DNA of 64,000 nucleotides from Leptotrichia massiliensis (GCF_900104625.1 NZ_FNVZ01000005.1:1302001-1366000), one strand, 5' to 3'. Positions 9,081-18,269 are shown, counted from the stretch's first letter. Notes: generated from the sequence alone by a model not told the origin. Made by a program: numbers and translations.

Positions 9081-9596
9081 ATGAAAAAATCTATTAATTT
9101 TATAATTTTAGGAGTTATCCTTTTCATAATTACCATCAGTGTCTATATCTTTACACAAAACAAATCAGAAATTCCAAAAGAAACTATAATTTCTGCTGTT
9201 ACATCACAATTTCCAATCGAAAAATCAATGTATACACTTGGAGATATGAAACTTTCCAACCCAACAGTCTACTTTGAAAATGATAAACTTATAATTGATG
9301 CTGATTACGAATTTAAAGACAGAGCTACTTCTGAACTGACTACTGGAAAAGCCAAATTTGAAAGTGAATTAGAATATAAAAATTCAAATCTTTATCTTTG
9401 GAATTTTAATTTAAAAAAATTAATAACAAAAGATGGAAAAGATACCAAGCCAGATAAATACGCTCTTACCCTTATAAGCACCATATCCTACGAACTGCAA
9501 TATAAAAAGCCTTTGCTCTACTTAGGAAACAATAAAAAATTTAATTCTATAAAAAGTGTTAAAATCAAAAATAACAAAGTTTTAGGAGAGAAATAG
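9081..9596 (+). CDS. Small membrane-anchored exported protein, unknown
   Basis: A 171-residue protein with one N-terminal hydrophobic helix (INFIILGVILFIITISVYIF, residues 4-23) and a hydrophilic extracytoplasmic part. The start at 9081 is chosen because GGAGG lies 8 bases upstream; a longer reading from a TTG at 9066 would put that Shine-Dalgarno inside the gene. No domain is recognised. The segment KAKFESELEYKNSNLYLWNF suggests alternating beta strands, like many small lipoprotein-like proteins with cystatin or NTF2-type folds, but this is a guess. It is monocistronic: its stop codon lies inside a strong terminator hairpin. Confidence 0.7.
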   Translation: MKKSINFIILGVILFIITISVYIFTQNKSEIPKETIISAVTSQFPIEKSMYTLGDMKLSNPTVYFENDKLIIDADYEFKDRATSELTTGKAKFESELEYKNSNLYLWNFNLKKLITKDGKDTKPDKYALTLISTISYELQYKKPLLYLGNNKKFNSIKSVKIKNNKVLGEK

Positions 9597-9618
9597 ATTT
9601 TTCTATTTCTCTTTTTTT
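9587..9618 (+). terminator. Rho-independent terminator overlapping the stop codon
   Basis: AGAGAAATAG (9587-9596) pairs perfectly with CTATTTCTCT (9603-9612) around ATTTTT, followed by a T-run. The left arm contains the TAG stop of the upstream gene. Confidence 0.85.
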
Positions 9619-9631
9619 GTAGCAAATAAAA

Positions 9632-9670
9632 ATAAGACTGCCTAAATTTTGTATTTTTAAGGAGTCTTAT
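9632..9670 (-). terminator. Terminator of the membrane protein gene
   Basis: The arms ATAAGACTCCT and AGGCAGTCTTAT on the minus strand pair with one bulge, and a T-rich tail follows. It sits downstream of the gene ending at 9717 on the minus strand. Confidence 0.65.
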
Positions 9671-9716
9671 AAATTTGTTTATTTTTTTTCGTTTTGATTT
9701 CTTATTCTGTAATATT

Positions 9717-11153
9717 TTATTCATTGCTAACAATTTTACGAAGCTGTCTTTCTATTTCAGTTTCTGATAAATTGTATTGTTTTATAATTTCACTATATTT
9801 AGTATCATTAATTATCTCAAAAATAAAAATTTCTTCTTTTACTTTATCTTTAGATATGTTGTATTTTTTTACACTTTGAGTGTTCAAATCATCAATTATT
9901 TCAACAATAAAATTATTTTTTTGTATTTTATCTTCAATTTCTTCGAGATGTTTTTCTATTTTATTATTTTCAAGACCCATACATCCAACAAAAAATTTTT
10001 CTTTTGACCAATTTTCTTTCCTTTCTCCCATGTAATTGCAAATAGAAGAATATCTTACTTTTTTAGAAAAATTTAAAGTTAAACGTCTCATACATATTTT
10101 TAGTAAATAAATTTTAAAATAATCTTTATCCGAATAATAGGCTCCGTATCTCTTTTCAAAAAATTTTCTCAAACTTCTTGTATAAAATACTGTATAAATA
10201 ACAGAAAAGAAATATAGTCTAATTAAATTTTCTCTCCCATACCATATTCCTAATGATCTAACTAAACTCATTTCCATATGATTAATTTTTAACCATTTAA
10301 AAAGTTTTGATTTTTTTTTATCTAAAAATTCATAAAGAATCTGATAATACTCATAATTTTTTTCTTTGTCAGATTTATCATCCATCCATTCAAAAAAATT
10401 AATATCATATATACATTTTAAAGGAAATATATTCTCATCAGTTTTTACTGGTGGTGGAAAATATTTAAAAAGTTCTGTAACTGTTTTTATTTTAAAGTCT
10501 TCACAAGAAATTCTTAAGATTCCGATAACAAAAAGAGAGATACTGAAAATAAATAAAATATTTCTATTTATTATTATATTATGGTATATTGACATTGAAC
10601 AAACAAGCTTTATAATATACCAAAATATATTTGCTACAATAGATTTTTTAGGTATTGAATTAAATATTTCTCTCGTTTTTTTGGGTATTAGATTAAATAT
10701 TTTAATTAATATTTCTTTTGCATAAAATAACTTAATTAAACCGTTCAAAATAAGAAAAATTGAAAAAATCATAGTAACTTCATTTCTGATTTCTAGGATA
10801 ACTATAGAAAGTATCATATAAATAACCCCGTACTGAGAAAACATTATAAAAATATAATCTATTATTTTATACATAATATTTGTAATTAATGATAATTTAG
10901 GAACATCAAATGTTAAAATTTCTAAAGAGAGAAAAGTTATAATAATAAATAACATAATAATATATACAACAGGTATACTTTGGGCATTTTTCGTATATTT
11001 TTGATATGTAGGAAAAGACCAAAATATTATATAAAATATTGAGATTCTCTGTGTTTCGGAAAAATCTTTATACAACATAACTGGAAGAAAAGTTGTCATA
11101 AAAAAAAACTTTTCTGAATCGAATAAACTAATTAAATTTTTTAAACTTTCCAT
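9717..11153 (-). CDS. Multi-pass membrane protein of unknown function
   Basis: A 478-residue protein I do not recognise. The N-terminal half (about residues 35-215) has six or seven hydrophobic segments (for example VVYIIMLFIIITFLSL and ILFIFSISLFVIGILRI). The C-terminal half, about 250 residues, is charged and probably cytoplasmic. The last 60 residues carry two similar units of about 29 residues: FIVEIIDDLNTQSVKKYNIS and FIFEIINDTKYSEIIKQYNL, each followed by a charged helix. The fold of the second half of each unit looks helix-turn-helix-like. It is monocistronic, with its own terminator. No neighbour gives a clue to its job. Its start has a weak Shine-Dalgarno (AAGGAT). Confidence 0.7.
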   Translation of the reverse strand: MESLKNLISLFDSEKFFFMTTFLPVMLYKDFSETQRISIFYIIFWSFPTYQKYTKNAQSIPVVYIIMLFIIITFLSLEILTFDVPKLSLITNIMYKIIDYIFIMFSQYGVIYMILSIVILEIRNEVTMIFSIFLILNGLIKLFYAKEILIKIFNLIPKKTREIFNSIPKKSIVANIFWYIIKLVCSMSIYHNIIINRNILFIFSISLFVIGILRISCEDFKIKTVTELFKYFPPPVKTDENIFPLKCIYDINFFEWMDDKSDKEKNYEYYQILYEFLDKKKSKLFKWLKINHMEMSLVRSLGIWYGRENLIRLYFFSVIYTVFYTRSLRKFFEKRYGAYYSDKDYFKIYLLKICMRRLTLNFSKKVRYSSICNYMGERKENWSKEKFFVGCMGLENNKIEKHLEEIEDKIQKNNFIVEIIDDLNTQSVKKYNISKDKVKEEIFIFEIINDTKYSEIIKQYNLSETEIERQLRKIVSNE

Positions 11154-11535
11154 CCTTAAAATCCTTTCATAAAATTTATTAAACTTTTTTATTTTTAAAC
11201 ATCAATCATCATTTTCTTATAGCTACATGGTTAATTATTCGTTTTATATTTTCTTAGATTAATTTTAAAAAAATTAATATTTTGAAATTAAAAATAATTT
11301 TTTCTAAACAATTAATATAAAATTCTTTCTTTTAACTTTTATTTTTAAATGTTTTCGTTATGAGTATACCTTATAAATTAACGAAAATCAACTTTGTTAT
11401 ATAAAATTATATCTCAATTTATAAAAAAATTATTAAAAAATATTTGACTTTTTTAAATTTATGAGGTATATATTATTATATGAACATATTCACATATATT
11501 AATATGAATTTTTAAAACAGAAAGGAAATAGTATA
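11154..11535 (+). promoter_or_regulatory. Promoter region of the alcohol dehydrogenase gene
   Basis: A possible promoter reads TTGACT (11444-11449), 17-base spacer, TATATA (11467-11472). Immediately downstream (about 11478-11512) the short words ATATG, CATAT and ATATG recur in both orientations (TGAACATATTCACATATATT), which could be a regulator site overlapping the transcription start. The rest of the 380 bp is AT-rich and shows nothing else. Confidence 0.45.
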
Positions 11536-12576
11536 ATGAAAGCAGTAGTAGTTAATCAAGAAGGAACTGGAATAGAAGTTGTAGAAAAAGAATTAAGAGG
11601 GCTAAAAACAGGAGAAGCATTAGTTGATGTGGAATATTGCGGTGTTTGCCATACTGATTTACATGTGGCTCATGGAGATTTTGGAAAAGTTCCTGGAAGA
11701 GTTTTAGGACATGAAGGAATTGGAATTGTAAGAGAAGTTGCTGATGGTGTGACATCTTTGAAACCTGGAGATAGAGTAAGTATTGCTTGGTTCTTTGAAG
11801 GATGTGGAAAATGTGAATACTGTATCAATGGACAAGAAACATTGTGCAGAGATGTAATAAATGCAGGATATTCTGCTGACGGAGGAATGGCTGAGCAATG
11901 TATCGTTACAGCTGATTATGCAGTAAAAGTTCCAGAAGGATTAGATCCTGCTCAAGCCAGCAGTATTACTTGCGCAGGAGTTACAACTTATAAAGCAATA
12001 AAAGTTGGAAAACCTCAACCAGGACAATGGGTAGTAATCTACGGTGCAGGAGGATTAGGAAACTTGGCAGTTCAATATGCTAAAAAAGTATTTAATACTC
12101 ATGTAATTGCTGTTGATATAAATGACGACAAATTAGCACTTGCTAAAGAAGTTGGAGCTGATTATATTATAAATGGTAAAAAAGAAGACCCTGTTGCAAA
12201 AATTAAAGAGTTAAGTGGAATTGGAGCTCATATCGCTGTAGTTACTGCTGTATCAAAAGTTGCATTTAACCAAGCTATTGATTCAGTAAGAGCCGCTGGT
12301 AAAGTTGTTGCAGTTGGACTTCCATCAGAAACTATGGACTTGCCAATCGTAAAAACAGTATTAGATGGTATCGAAGTAATCGGATCGCTTGTTGGAACAA
12401 GAGAAGACTTAAAAGAAGCATTCCAATTTGGAGCAGAAGGATTGGTTGTACCAGTAGTTCAAACAAGAAATATTGACGAAGCTCCAGAAATTTTTAAAGA
12501 AATGGAAGAAGGAACAATCCAAGGACGTATGGTTATTGATATGAAACATTCTTGCGGATGTGGACATAAACATTAA
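11536..12576 (+). CDS. adhP: Zinc-dependent alcohol dehydrogenase, AdhP type
   Basis: A 346-residue medium-chain dehydrogenase that interconverts primary alcohols and aldehydes with NAD(H), most likely in fermentation. Catalytic zinc ligands are C38 (YCGVCHTD), H59-E60 (GHEG) and C146 (ITCAG). Structural zinc ligands are C90, C93, C96 and C104. The nucleotide-binding motif is [15 protein letters not shown] (from about 169). An AAAGGAAAT Shine-Dalgarno precedes the ATG. The C-terminus is unusual: after the normal end (RMVIDM) it carries the Cys/His tail [10 protein letters not shown], resembling the metal-binding tails of the CopY and CopZ proteins in this window. Monocistronic. Confidence 0.95.
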   Translation: MKAVVVNQEGTGIEVVEKELRGLKTGEALVDVEYCGVCHTDLHVAHGDFGKVPGRVLGHEGIGIVREVADGVTSLKPGDRVSIAWFFEGCGKCEYCINGQETLCRDVINAGYSADGGMAEQCIVTADYAVKVPEGLDPAQASSITCAGVTTYKAIKVGKPQPGQWVVIYGAGGLGNLAVQYAKKVFNTHVIAVDINDDKLALAKEVGADYIINGKKEDPVAKIKELSGIGAHIAVVTAVSKVAFNQAIDSVRAAGKVVAVGLPSETMDLPIVKTVLDGIEVIGSLVGTREDLKEAFQFGAEGLVVPVVQTRNIDEAPEIFKEMEEGTIQGRMVIDMKHSCGCGHKH

Positions 12577-12605
12577 TTCATTTAAATTTATCTAAATAAA
12601 CAAAA

Positions 12606-12640
12606 AAATGTAATTAACTTTAATTGTTAGTTACATTTTT
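12606..12640 (+). terminator. Terminator of adhP
   Basis: AAATGTAATTAAC (12606-12618) pairs with GTTAGTTACATTT (12626-12638) over 13 bp with one G-T wobble. A-run before and T-run after make it usable in both directions. The remaining stretch to 12900 is AT-rich with nothing recognisable. Confidence 0.85.
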
Positions 12641-12900
12641 TATTTTAACAGATATGTTACTCATACTATTTCCTATTTAAATAGTGAAAATCAAAAAATT
12701 TGTCAAATTAAAGTCATTTTTTACAAGATTATACTATTAACTATTAAATTATCATTTAATTAAATTTAATCATTAAGTATCCATCTTAAAAATTAGATTT
12801 GATTTTTTTAGAAATGTTATCAAATTAATCATTATTGAATTTTATTTCAATTTTTTAAATCGAATTTGGTATAAGACCTATTTGTTTCATTTTAAAAAAT

Positions 12901-13398
12901 TTAAAATGTCAATCTCATTTCATACCAGACAACTCCACCGTGAGCAGATTCTGAGACTCCTTCATTTTTAAACCCAAATTTTGAATAATATGAAACAAGT
13001 TTATCCTTACAAGTTAAGACTATTCCTTTTCTACAATTGCTTTTTGCCTCAAATATAAGCTCATTGATTAATTTTTCAGCATACCCTCTTTTTCTATATT
13101 CAGGTAACGTATTTACTCCAAAAATCATTTGCCAATTTCCTTTTTCATTATGTAAATTAGGATTTTCATACATTTCATCTTCCAAATTAGGACTATCTGT
13201 CACCATTCCATTCACAAAACTCACAATTTTTTTATTTCCATCTTTCCCTTTTTCTTCAAGAATCCAGAAATAATAAGGATAAACAGCTAATCTTCCTTCA
13301 AAAGATTTCCTAGTTGCAGCCTCACTTGCTGGAAAGCACTCTGCTTCTATTGCAGTTATCTCATCTAAATCTTCCATTTTTGCTTTTCTAATATTCAT
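12901..13398 (-). CDS. GNAT family N-acetyltransferase
   Basis: A 165-residue acetyl-CoA-dependent transferase. The fold is visible from the N-terminal MNIRKAKMEDLDEITAIEAE, the conserved strand MIFGVNTLPEYRKRGYAEKL (the acetyl-CoA loop is the RKRGYA pattern, about residues 101-106), and the C-terminal CKDKLVSYYSKFGFKNEG. Substrate unknown; small-molecule amines or protein N-termini are possible. It is convergent with adhP and divergent from the thioredoxin-reductase-like gene, so it is probably monocistronic. Confidence 0.9.
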   Translation of the reverse strand: MNIRKAKMEDLDEITAIEAECFPASEAATRKSFEGRLAVYPYYFWILEEKGKDGNKKIVSFVNGMVTDSPNLEDEMYENPNLHNEKGNWQMIFGVNTLPEYRKRGYAEKLINELIFEAKSNCRKGIVLTCKDKLVSYYSKFGFKNEGVSESAHGGVVWYEMRLTF

Positions 13399-13627
13399 AA
13401 TTTATTTCCCCTTAACTTATTTTATAGAATTCAATTATATCATATTTACAACATAAATTTACTTATAAAAATTAATTTTCTAATGTTTTAAATTTTTAGT
13501 TCAAAAAATCCTATTCATCTCGTCAAATAATATATTTCTAATTCTTTTTTTATTAGAAGATATTTATAAACTTAACATTTTTTATTGTTATTAATTTTTA
13601 TTTCTCAAAATATTATAAATTTAAATA

Positions 13628-13656
13628 TTGACAATTTTAGAAAATTATATTAAAAT
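13628..13656 (+). promoter_or_regulatory. Sigma70-type promoter for the thioredoxin-reductase-like gene
   Basis: TTGACA (13628-13633), a 17-base spacer and TAAAAT (13651-13656): near-consensus elements with optimal spacing, about 70 bp before the start codon. Confidence 0.8.
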
Positions 13657-13659
13657 AAA

Positions 13660-13674
13660 TTGTAATGATTACAA
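13660..13674 (+). promoter_or_regulatory. PerR/Fur-like operator
   Basis: TTGTAATGATTACAA is a perfect 7-1-7 inverted repeat. It matches the published PerR box TTATAATNATTATAA at all but two positions, symmetric to each other. It begins three bases after the -10 element, a position where a bound repressor would block initiation. Confidence 0.65.
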
Positions 13675-13727
13675 AATTAAATAAAGTATTAGAAAATAAA
13701 TAAAAATTAAATTTGGAGGTATAGAAA

Positions 13728-14711
13728 ATGGATTTTAGCTTGAACCTTGGTGCTTTAGATGAAGGAAAATTAGTAAAAATTGATGAAAATAAACTTTATG
13801 ATGTAACTGTCATTGGTTCTGGGCCTGCGGCTGTTTCAGCAGCAATTTATGCAGCTAGAAAAGGACTTAATTTAGCGATGATTGGAGTGAAGATTGGGGG
13901 ACAGGTTCTTGATACAAATGAAATTGAGAATATTATTGGAACTGTTTCTACAACTGGAGCTAAATTTGCTGAAACATTGGAAAAACATTTAAAAGAACAT
14001 GAAATTGCATTTAAAGAAGGGCATTTAGTAAAAGAGATTAAAGAAGAAGGCAAGGATAAAATTTTAATAACTGATGATGGAAAAACTTATAAAACAAAAA
14101 CAGTTATTGTAGCAACTGGAGCAAAGCCTAGAAGTTTGAATATTCCTGGAGAAGCTGAGTATGTAGGAAAAGGGGTGCATTACTGCTCAACTTGTGACGG
14201 ACCTTTTTATAAAGGGCTGAATGTGGCTGTAATTGGTGGGGGAAATTCAGGTGTGGAAGCGGCACTTGATTTATCTGGAATTGCAAAATCGGTTACATTA
14301 ATCGAATTTATGCCTGAATTAAAGGCAGATAAAGTTTTACAAGAAAAATTGGCTGAACAAGCAAATATAAAAACTATTTTAAATTCTGCAACAGTTAGAG
14401 TTAATGGAAATGAATTTGTGGAGAGCATTGTTTATAAAAGCAGAGAAACTGATGAAGAAAAAACATTGAATGTAGAAGGAATGTTTGTAGAAATTGGACT
14501 ATCACCAAGAAGCGAAGTTGTAAAAGACTTGGTTGAAACAAATAAAATTGGAGAGATTGTAATTAACCCTGAAAATAATTCAACTTCTGTAGCTGGAATC
14601 TTCGCAGCAGGAGATGTTACTAGCATCAGACAAAAACAAATAATTATCGCAATGGGAGAAGGTGCAAAAGCCGCACTAGGAGCATTTGAATATCTAATTA
14701 CAAAATATTAA
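13728..14711 (+). CDS. Thioredoxin-disulfide reductase-like flavoprotein
   Basis: A 327-residue NAD(P)H-dependent FAD disulfide reductase of the TrxB / AhpF C-terminal family. FAD-binding GSGPAAVSAAIYAARKG (30-46), the redox pair C153-S-T-C156 in HYCSTCDGPF, the nucleotide motif GGGNSGVEAA (from about 170) and the C-terminal FAD motif AGIFAAGDVTS are all present. Compared with standard TrxB (about 310 residues) it has an N-terminal extension of some 20 residues. A GGAGG Shine-Dalgarno precedes the ATG. The PerR-like box at its transcription start suggests a peroxide-stress role, perhaps reducing a peroxiredoxin. Whether the partner is thioredoxin or AhpC cannot be read from sequence. Confidence 0.9.
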   Translation: MDFSLNLGALDEGKLVKIDENKLYDVTVIGSGPAAVSAAIYAARKGLNLAMIGVKIGGQVLDTNEIENIIGTVSTTGAKFAETLEKHLKEHEIAFKEGHLVKEIKEEGKDKILITDDGKTYKTKTVIVATGAKPRSLNIPGEAEYVGKGVHYCSTCDGPFYKGLNVAVIGGGNSGVEAALDLSGIAKSVTLIEFMPELKADKVLQEKLAEQANIKTILNSATVRVNGNEFVESIVYKSRETDEEKTLNVEGMFVEIGLSPRSEVVKDLVETNKIGEIVINPENNSTSVAGIFAAGDVTSIRQKQIIIAMGEGAKAALGAFEYLITKY

Positions 14712-14732
14712 TTTAAAAAATAGGAAAATAAA

Positions 14733-14778
14733 CTGCACCTAAAATCTTGAACACAAGATAAGAGGTGTGGTTTTTTTT
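14733..14778 (+). terminator. Terminator of the flavoprotein gene
   Basis: Compound hairpin: outer arms CTGCACCT and AGGTGTGG (8 pairs, two wobbles), inner arms ATCTTG and CAAGAT, followed by eight T. Confidence 0.8.
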
Positions 14779-14880
14779 GAAAAATTTAAAAAAGAAGATT
14801 AATGAAAATCCTTATTTTCATAAAAAAATACTCCAATTAATTAAAATTAGAGCATTTGTAATTATAAGAAAAATAATATT

Positions 14881-15411
14881 CTAGTTACTTAATCCAAAAG
14901 TAATAATTTTGAAAAATTCTTCATTTTCATCACTAATTACCCAGTCTTTACCATTTTTTATATATTTTACATCCAATGTTTTTTCTGAATATTTTAAATC
15001 TTTACTGTCAAATTTTTCATCAAAAAATTCTTTTCCAATTTGAATAACTTGTTTTTGAAGTTCAGCATTAGTTTGTGGCATTGATTTAGACATTCTTTCA
15101 GAAAGTCTATTTTGAAGTTCACCTACATATGAAGTTAAATCAGGGGCTTTTAAAGAAACATTTATTATTGCAGTATTTCCTTTTGCTTGAACTTTATTTA
15201 TTTTATAAGTTATTTTTTTCATTCCTTTACCATATATTTTACCAAATTCTTCTAAAATAACGTTAACATTTCCTTCTGTTTTTCCAAATTTTGACATATC
15301 TCCTGATTGGATTATTTTCATTTTTTCCTCAAAATCCTTTTGAGCAGGATGAGTTCCACAACTTACTACAAATAAAAGCATGCTTAATAAAATTAAAATT
15401 TTTGCCTTCAT
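14881..15411 (-). CDS. Small lipoprotein of unknown function (family A)
   Basis: A 176-residue predicted lipoprotein. The signal ends in the lipobox VVSC with lipidated C18, then THPAQKDFEEKM. The start is set at the ATG that has GGAG about 6 bases upstream; a TTG five codons earlier would include the Shine-Dalgarno. It is clearly a paralogue of the lipoprotein at 32643-33167: both have C18, then (A/T)QKDFE, then the shared KKITYKINKV and a C-terminal LDV-Y--NGK-W-IS segment. The fold resembles the DUF4878/NTF2-like family, but that is inference. Monocistronic. Confidence 0.8.
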   Translation of the reverse strand: MKAKILILLSMLLFVVSCGTHPAQKDFEEKMKIIQSGDMSKFGKTEGNVNVILEEFGKIYGKGMKKITYKINKVQAKGNTAIINVSLKAPDLTSYVGELQNRLSERMSKSMPQTNAELQKQVIQIGKEFFDEKFDSKDLKYSEKTLDVKYIKNGKDWVISDENEEFFKIITFGLSN

Positions 15412-15486
15412 AAATTTCTCCTTCAATTTTTTCTACATTATACTATGTTTATATAATTTTATAGACAGTATTTCATTAGATTTATA

Positions 15487-16833
15487 TTATTTAAGGTTCT
15501 TTAAAAGCATTGTTGCAAAAGTAAAGTAAATAACAAGGGTTACAGCATCTGAAATTGTTGTTATCAGAGGCGTTGCCATAACGGCTGGATCGGATTTTAC
15601 GATTTTAGCTCCAAGTGGCAGCAATGCTCCTACCAGTTTTGAAATTATTATTGTAAATACAAGGGTTAATGAAACAATAAGAGCGATTGTCGGATCTGTT
15701 TTTTCCAATGTAATCAATCTTATAAAATTTAAGACTGATAAGACAATAGAAACCATTATACCGATAAAAAATTCCTTTTTTATAACTTTAAAGGCAGATT
15801 TTGGAGAAATTTCTCCAAGTGCCAACGAACGTATTACAACTGTTGATGATTGAGAACCAACATTTCCTCCGCTTGACATTAACATTGGAATAAAAGCTGT
15901 TAAAATTATGGACTTTGCTAATACTTTTTCATAACCTTGAATAATATTTCCAGAAATTGTATCAGAAATCATAAGTACAGCGAGCCACCCTATTCTTTGT
16001 CTTGCCATTGTAAAAATATTTGTCTTTAAATAAGAATCGTCAGTAGGAGAAGTAATCCCTGCCATTTTATGAAAATCTTCTGTAACTTCCTGATCTACAA
16101 CATCCATTACATCATCTATAGTAATTATACCTAAAATCCTATTTTCATGATCCACAACTGGCATTACAATAAAGTCATATTTTTTAAATAAATCTGCTAC
16201 AATTTCCTGATCATCGTTTGTATTGACACTTACAAAATTTTTGTTCATAATATCTTCAATTTGGATAGTATCTTTTTTGGCAATTAATTCCTTGAGAGAA
16301 AGTACACCTTCTAGTATTCCTTTTTCTCCAGTAACATAACATGTATAAATATTTTCTTTATCTTTTCCAGTTTTTCTAATTTCTTCAATTGCTTCTGAAA
16401 CTGTCATATTTTTTTGTAAATCCACATATTCTGTTGTCATAATACTTCCCGCAGAATTATCAGGATATTTTAACAGCTGATTTATCAGATGTCTATCTTT
16501 TTTATCAGTGTTTTTCAATATTTTTTTTACAATATTCGATGGCATCTCTTCAATAATGTCAACAATATCGTCAAAATATAATTCATCAAAAATTTCACGG
16601 GTTTCAATATCTGTTGAAGTATGAATAATCATTTCCTGATGTTCTGAGTCCAAATAAGGAAATACATCTGCTGCTTTATCTTTTTTTAACAGTCTAAAAA
16701 TCATTATTACAAGTTCAGGAGATTTGAACTGATTTAATATATCAGAAATTTCTACTGTGTTTAATTTGTTTAATTCACTTTTTATTTCAAAATATTTTTT
16801 TTCTTTTAAAAGAGTTTCAATTAATTCTTTCAT
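15487..16833 (-). CDS. mgtE: Magnesium transporter MgtE, second copy of a tandem pair
   Basis: A 448-residue Mg2+ channel/transporter. The order is an N-terminal helical domain (about 1-130, with FDDIVDIIEEMPSNIVKKIL-type repeats), two CBS domains (about 135-255) that sense cytoplasmic Mg2+, the plug helix, and about five membrane helices (275-448) with the pore segment PMLMSSGGNVGSQSSTVVIR. All parts of a normal MgtE are present. It starts 10 bp after the first mgtE copy and is therefore in the same transcript. The two copies are similar over their whole length, so they arose by duplication; why two are kept is unknown. Confidence 0.95.
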   Translation of the reverse strand: MKELIETLLKEKKYFEIKSELNKLNTVEISDILNQFKSPELVIMIFRLLKKDKAADVFPYLDSEHQEMIIHTSTDIETREIFDELYFDDIVDIIEEMPSNIVKKILKNTDKKDRHLINQLLKYPDNSAGSIMTTEYVDLQKNMTVSEAIEEIRKTGKDKENIYTCYVTGEKGILEGVLSLKELIAKKDTIQIEDIMNKNFVSVNTNDDQEIVADLFKKYDFIVMPVVDHENRILGIITIDDVMDVVDQEVTEDFHKMAGITSPTDDSYLKTNIFTMARQRIGWLAVLMISDTISGNIIQGYEKVLAKSIILTAFIPMLMSSGGNVGSQSSTVVIRSLALGEISPKSAFKVIKKEFFIGIMVSIVLSVLNFIRLITLEKTDPTIALIVSLTLVFTIIISKLVGALLPLGAKIVKSDPAVMATPLITTISDAVTLVIYFTFATMLLKNLK

Positions 16834-16843
16834 TATTCCCTCC

Positions 16844-18190
16844 TTACTTTATAATATTACTCAAAAATATAGTTGCAAATTTAAAATAGATAGAAAGAGT
16901 CAAAGCATCTAAAATTGTAGTTATTAAAGGCCCTGCCATAATTGCGGGATCCATTTTAAATATTTTTGCAACAATAGGTAAAAATGCACCTATTATTTTG
17001 GAAATCATAACTACAAAAATGAGGGTAATTGAAACGGTCAAAGCTACATTTAAAGGCGTTTTTGTCAAAGTTATAAGTCGTAAATAGTTAATTCCCGCTA
17101 GAACTACTGCCACAATAAATGAAATAGAAAATTCTTTTTTTAATATTTTAAAAGTGTCTCTTGGATTTACTTCACCTAATGCTAAAGCACGAATAACAAT
17201 TGTAGAAGATTGAGCTCCTGCATTTCCTCCTGTGTCCATTAACATTGGTATAAATGAAGATAGAATAACTACTGACTGCAATACATCTTCATAACTTTTT
17301 ATAATTCTTCCTGTAAAAGTTGCAGAAATCATAAGTACAATAAGCCAGCTAATTCTCTGTCTTGCCATCGTAAAAGCACTTGTCTTAAGATATGATTCCT
17401 CAACTGGTGAAATTCCCGCCATTTTGTGGAAATCTTCTGTCGCCTCTTGTTCAACAACGTCCATTATATCGTCAATCGTAATTATTCCAAGAAGTCTATT
17501 TTCTATATCTGTAACTGGAAGTACAATCAAATTATATTTTTTAATTATTTCAGCAACATTTTCCTGGTCATCATTTGTATGGACACTTACAAAATTGCGA
17601 TTCATGATATTTCCCACAACTGTATCATCTTCGTTTGTAATTAATTCCTTTAAGGAAATTACTCCTTCTAATTTTCTGTCTTCACTAATTACATAGCAAG
17701 TATAGACATTTTCCATATCTTCCACAGTATCTCTAATTTTGGCAATTGCTTGAGAAACTTTCATATCCTTTTTTAAATCCATATATTCTGTTGTCATAAT
17801 ACTTCCAGCTGAATTGTCAGGATATTTTAACAAAAGATTTATTGTATGTCTATCTTTTGCATCAGTATTTTTCAAAATTTTTTTTACTACATTTGATGGC
17901 ATTTCCTCAATAATATCGACAATATCATCAAAATAAAGCTCATCAAATATATTTTTAGTTTCCACATCAGTCATAGTATTAATAATCATTTCCTGATGCT
18001 CTGTATCTAAATATGAAAATACATCTGCTGCCCTATTTTTAGAAAGTAATCTAAAAATCATTATTAATTCAGAAGATTCAAACTGATTTAACAGTTCCGA
18101 AACCTCAACAGTATTTAATTCGTTCAAATATTTTCTAATTTCAAAATATTTTTTTTCATCTATAAGTGTTTGAATAGTGTTGTTTTCCAC
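16844..18190 (-). CDS. mgtE: Magnesium transporter MgtE, first copy of a tandem pair
   Basis: A 448-residue MgtE with the same plan as its neighbour: helical N domain, tandem CBS domains, plug and membrane domain with PMLMDTGGNAGAQSSTIVIR. The start is put at a GTG (18190), because GGAAGGAG lies just upstream and the resulting N-terminus aligns with that of the second copy. Longer readings from ATGs at 18277 or 18220 add a stretch with no counterpart in the paralogue, and the one from 18277 overlaps the leader ORF. First gene of the two-gene unit, driven by the promoter at 18421-18449. Confidence 0.93.
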   Translation of the reverse strand: MENNTIQTLIDEKKYFEIRKYLNELNTVEVSELLNQFESSELIMIFRLLSKNRAADVFSYLDTEHQEMIINTMTDVETKNIFDELYFDDIVDIIEEMPSNVVKKILKNTDAKDRHTINLLLKYPDNSAGSIMTTEYMDLKKDMKVSQAIAKIRDTVEDMENVYTCYVISEDRKLEGVISLKELITNEDDTVVGNIMNRNFVSVHTNDDQENVAEIIKKYNLIVLPVTDIENRLLGIITIDDIMDVVEQEATEDFHKMAGISPVEESYLKTSAFTMARQRISWLIVLMISATFTGRIIKSYEDVLQSVVILSSFIPMLMDTGGNAGAQSSTIVIRALALGEVNPRDTFKILKKEFSISFIVAVVLAGINYLRLITLTKTPLNVALTVSITLIFVVMISKIIGAFLPIVAKIFKMDPAIMAGPLITTILDALTLSIYFKFATIFLSNIIK

Positions 18191-18269
18191 TGTTATCTCC
18201 TTCCTTTTATACTTTTTCATTTCATACAATTTCAAAATAAGAAGAATAACAGTAACGAAGATATTCCCC

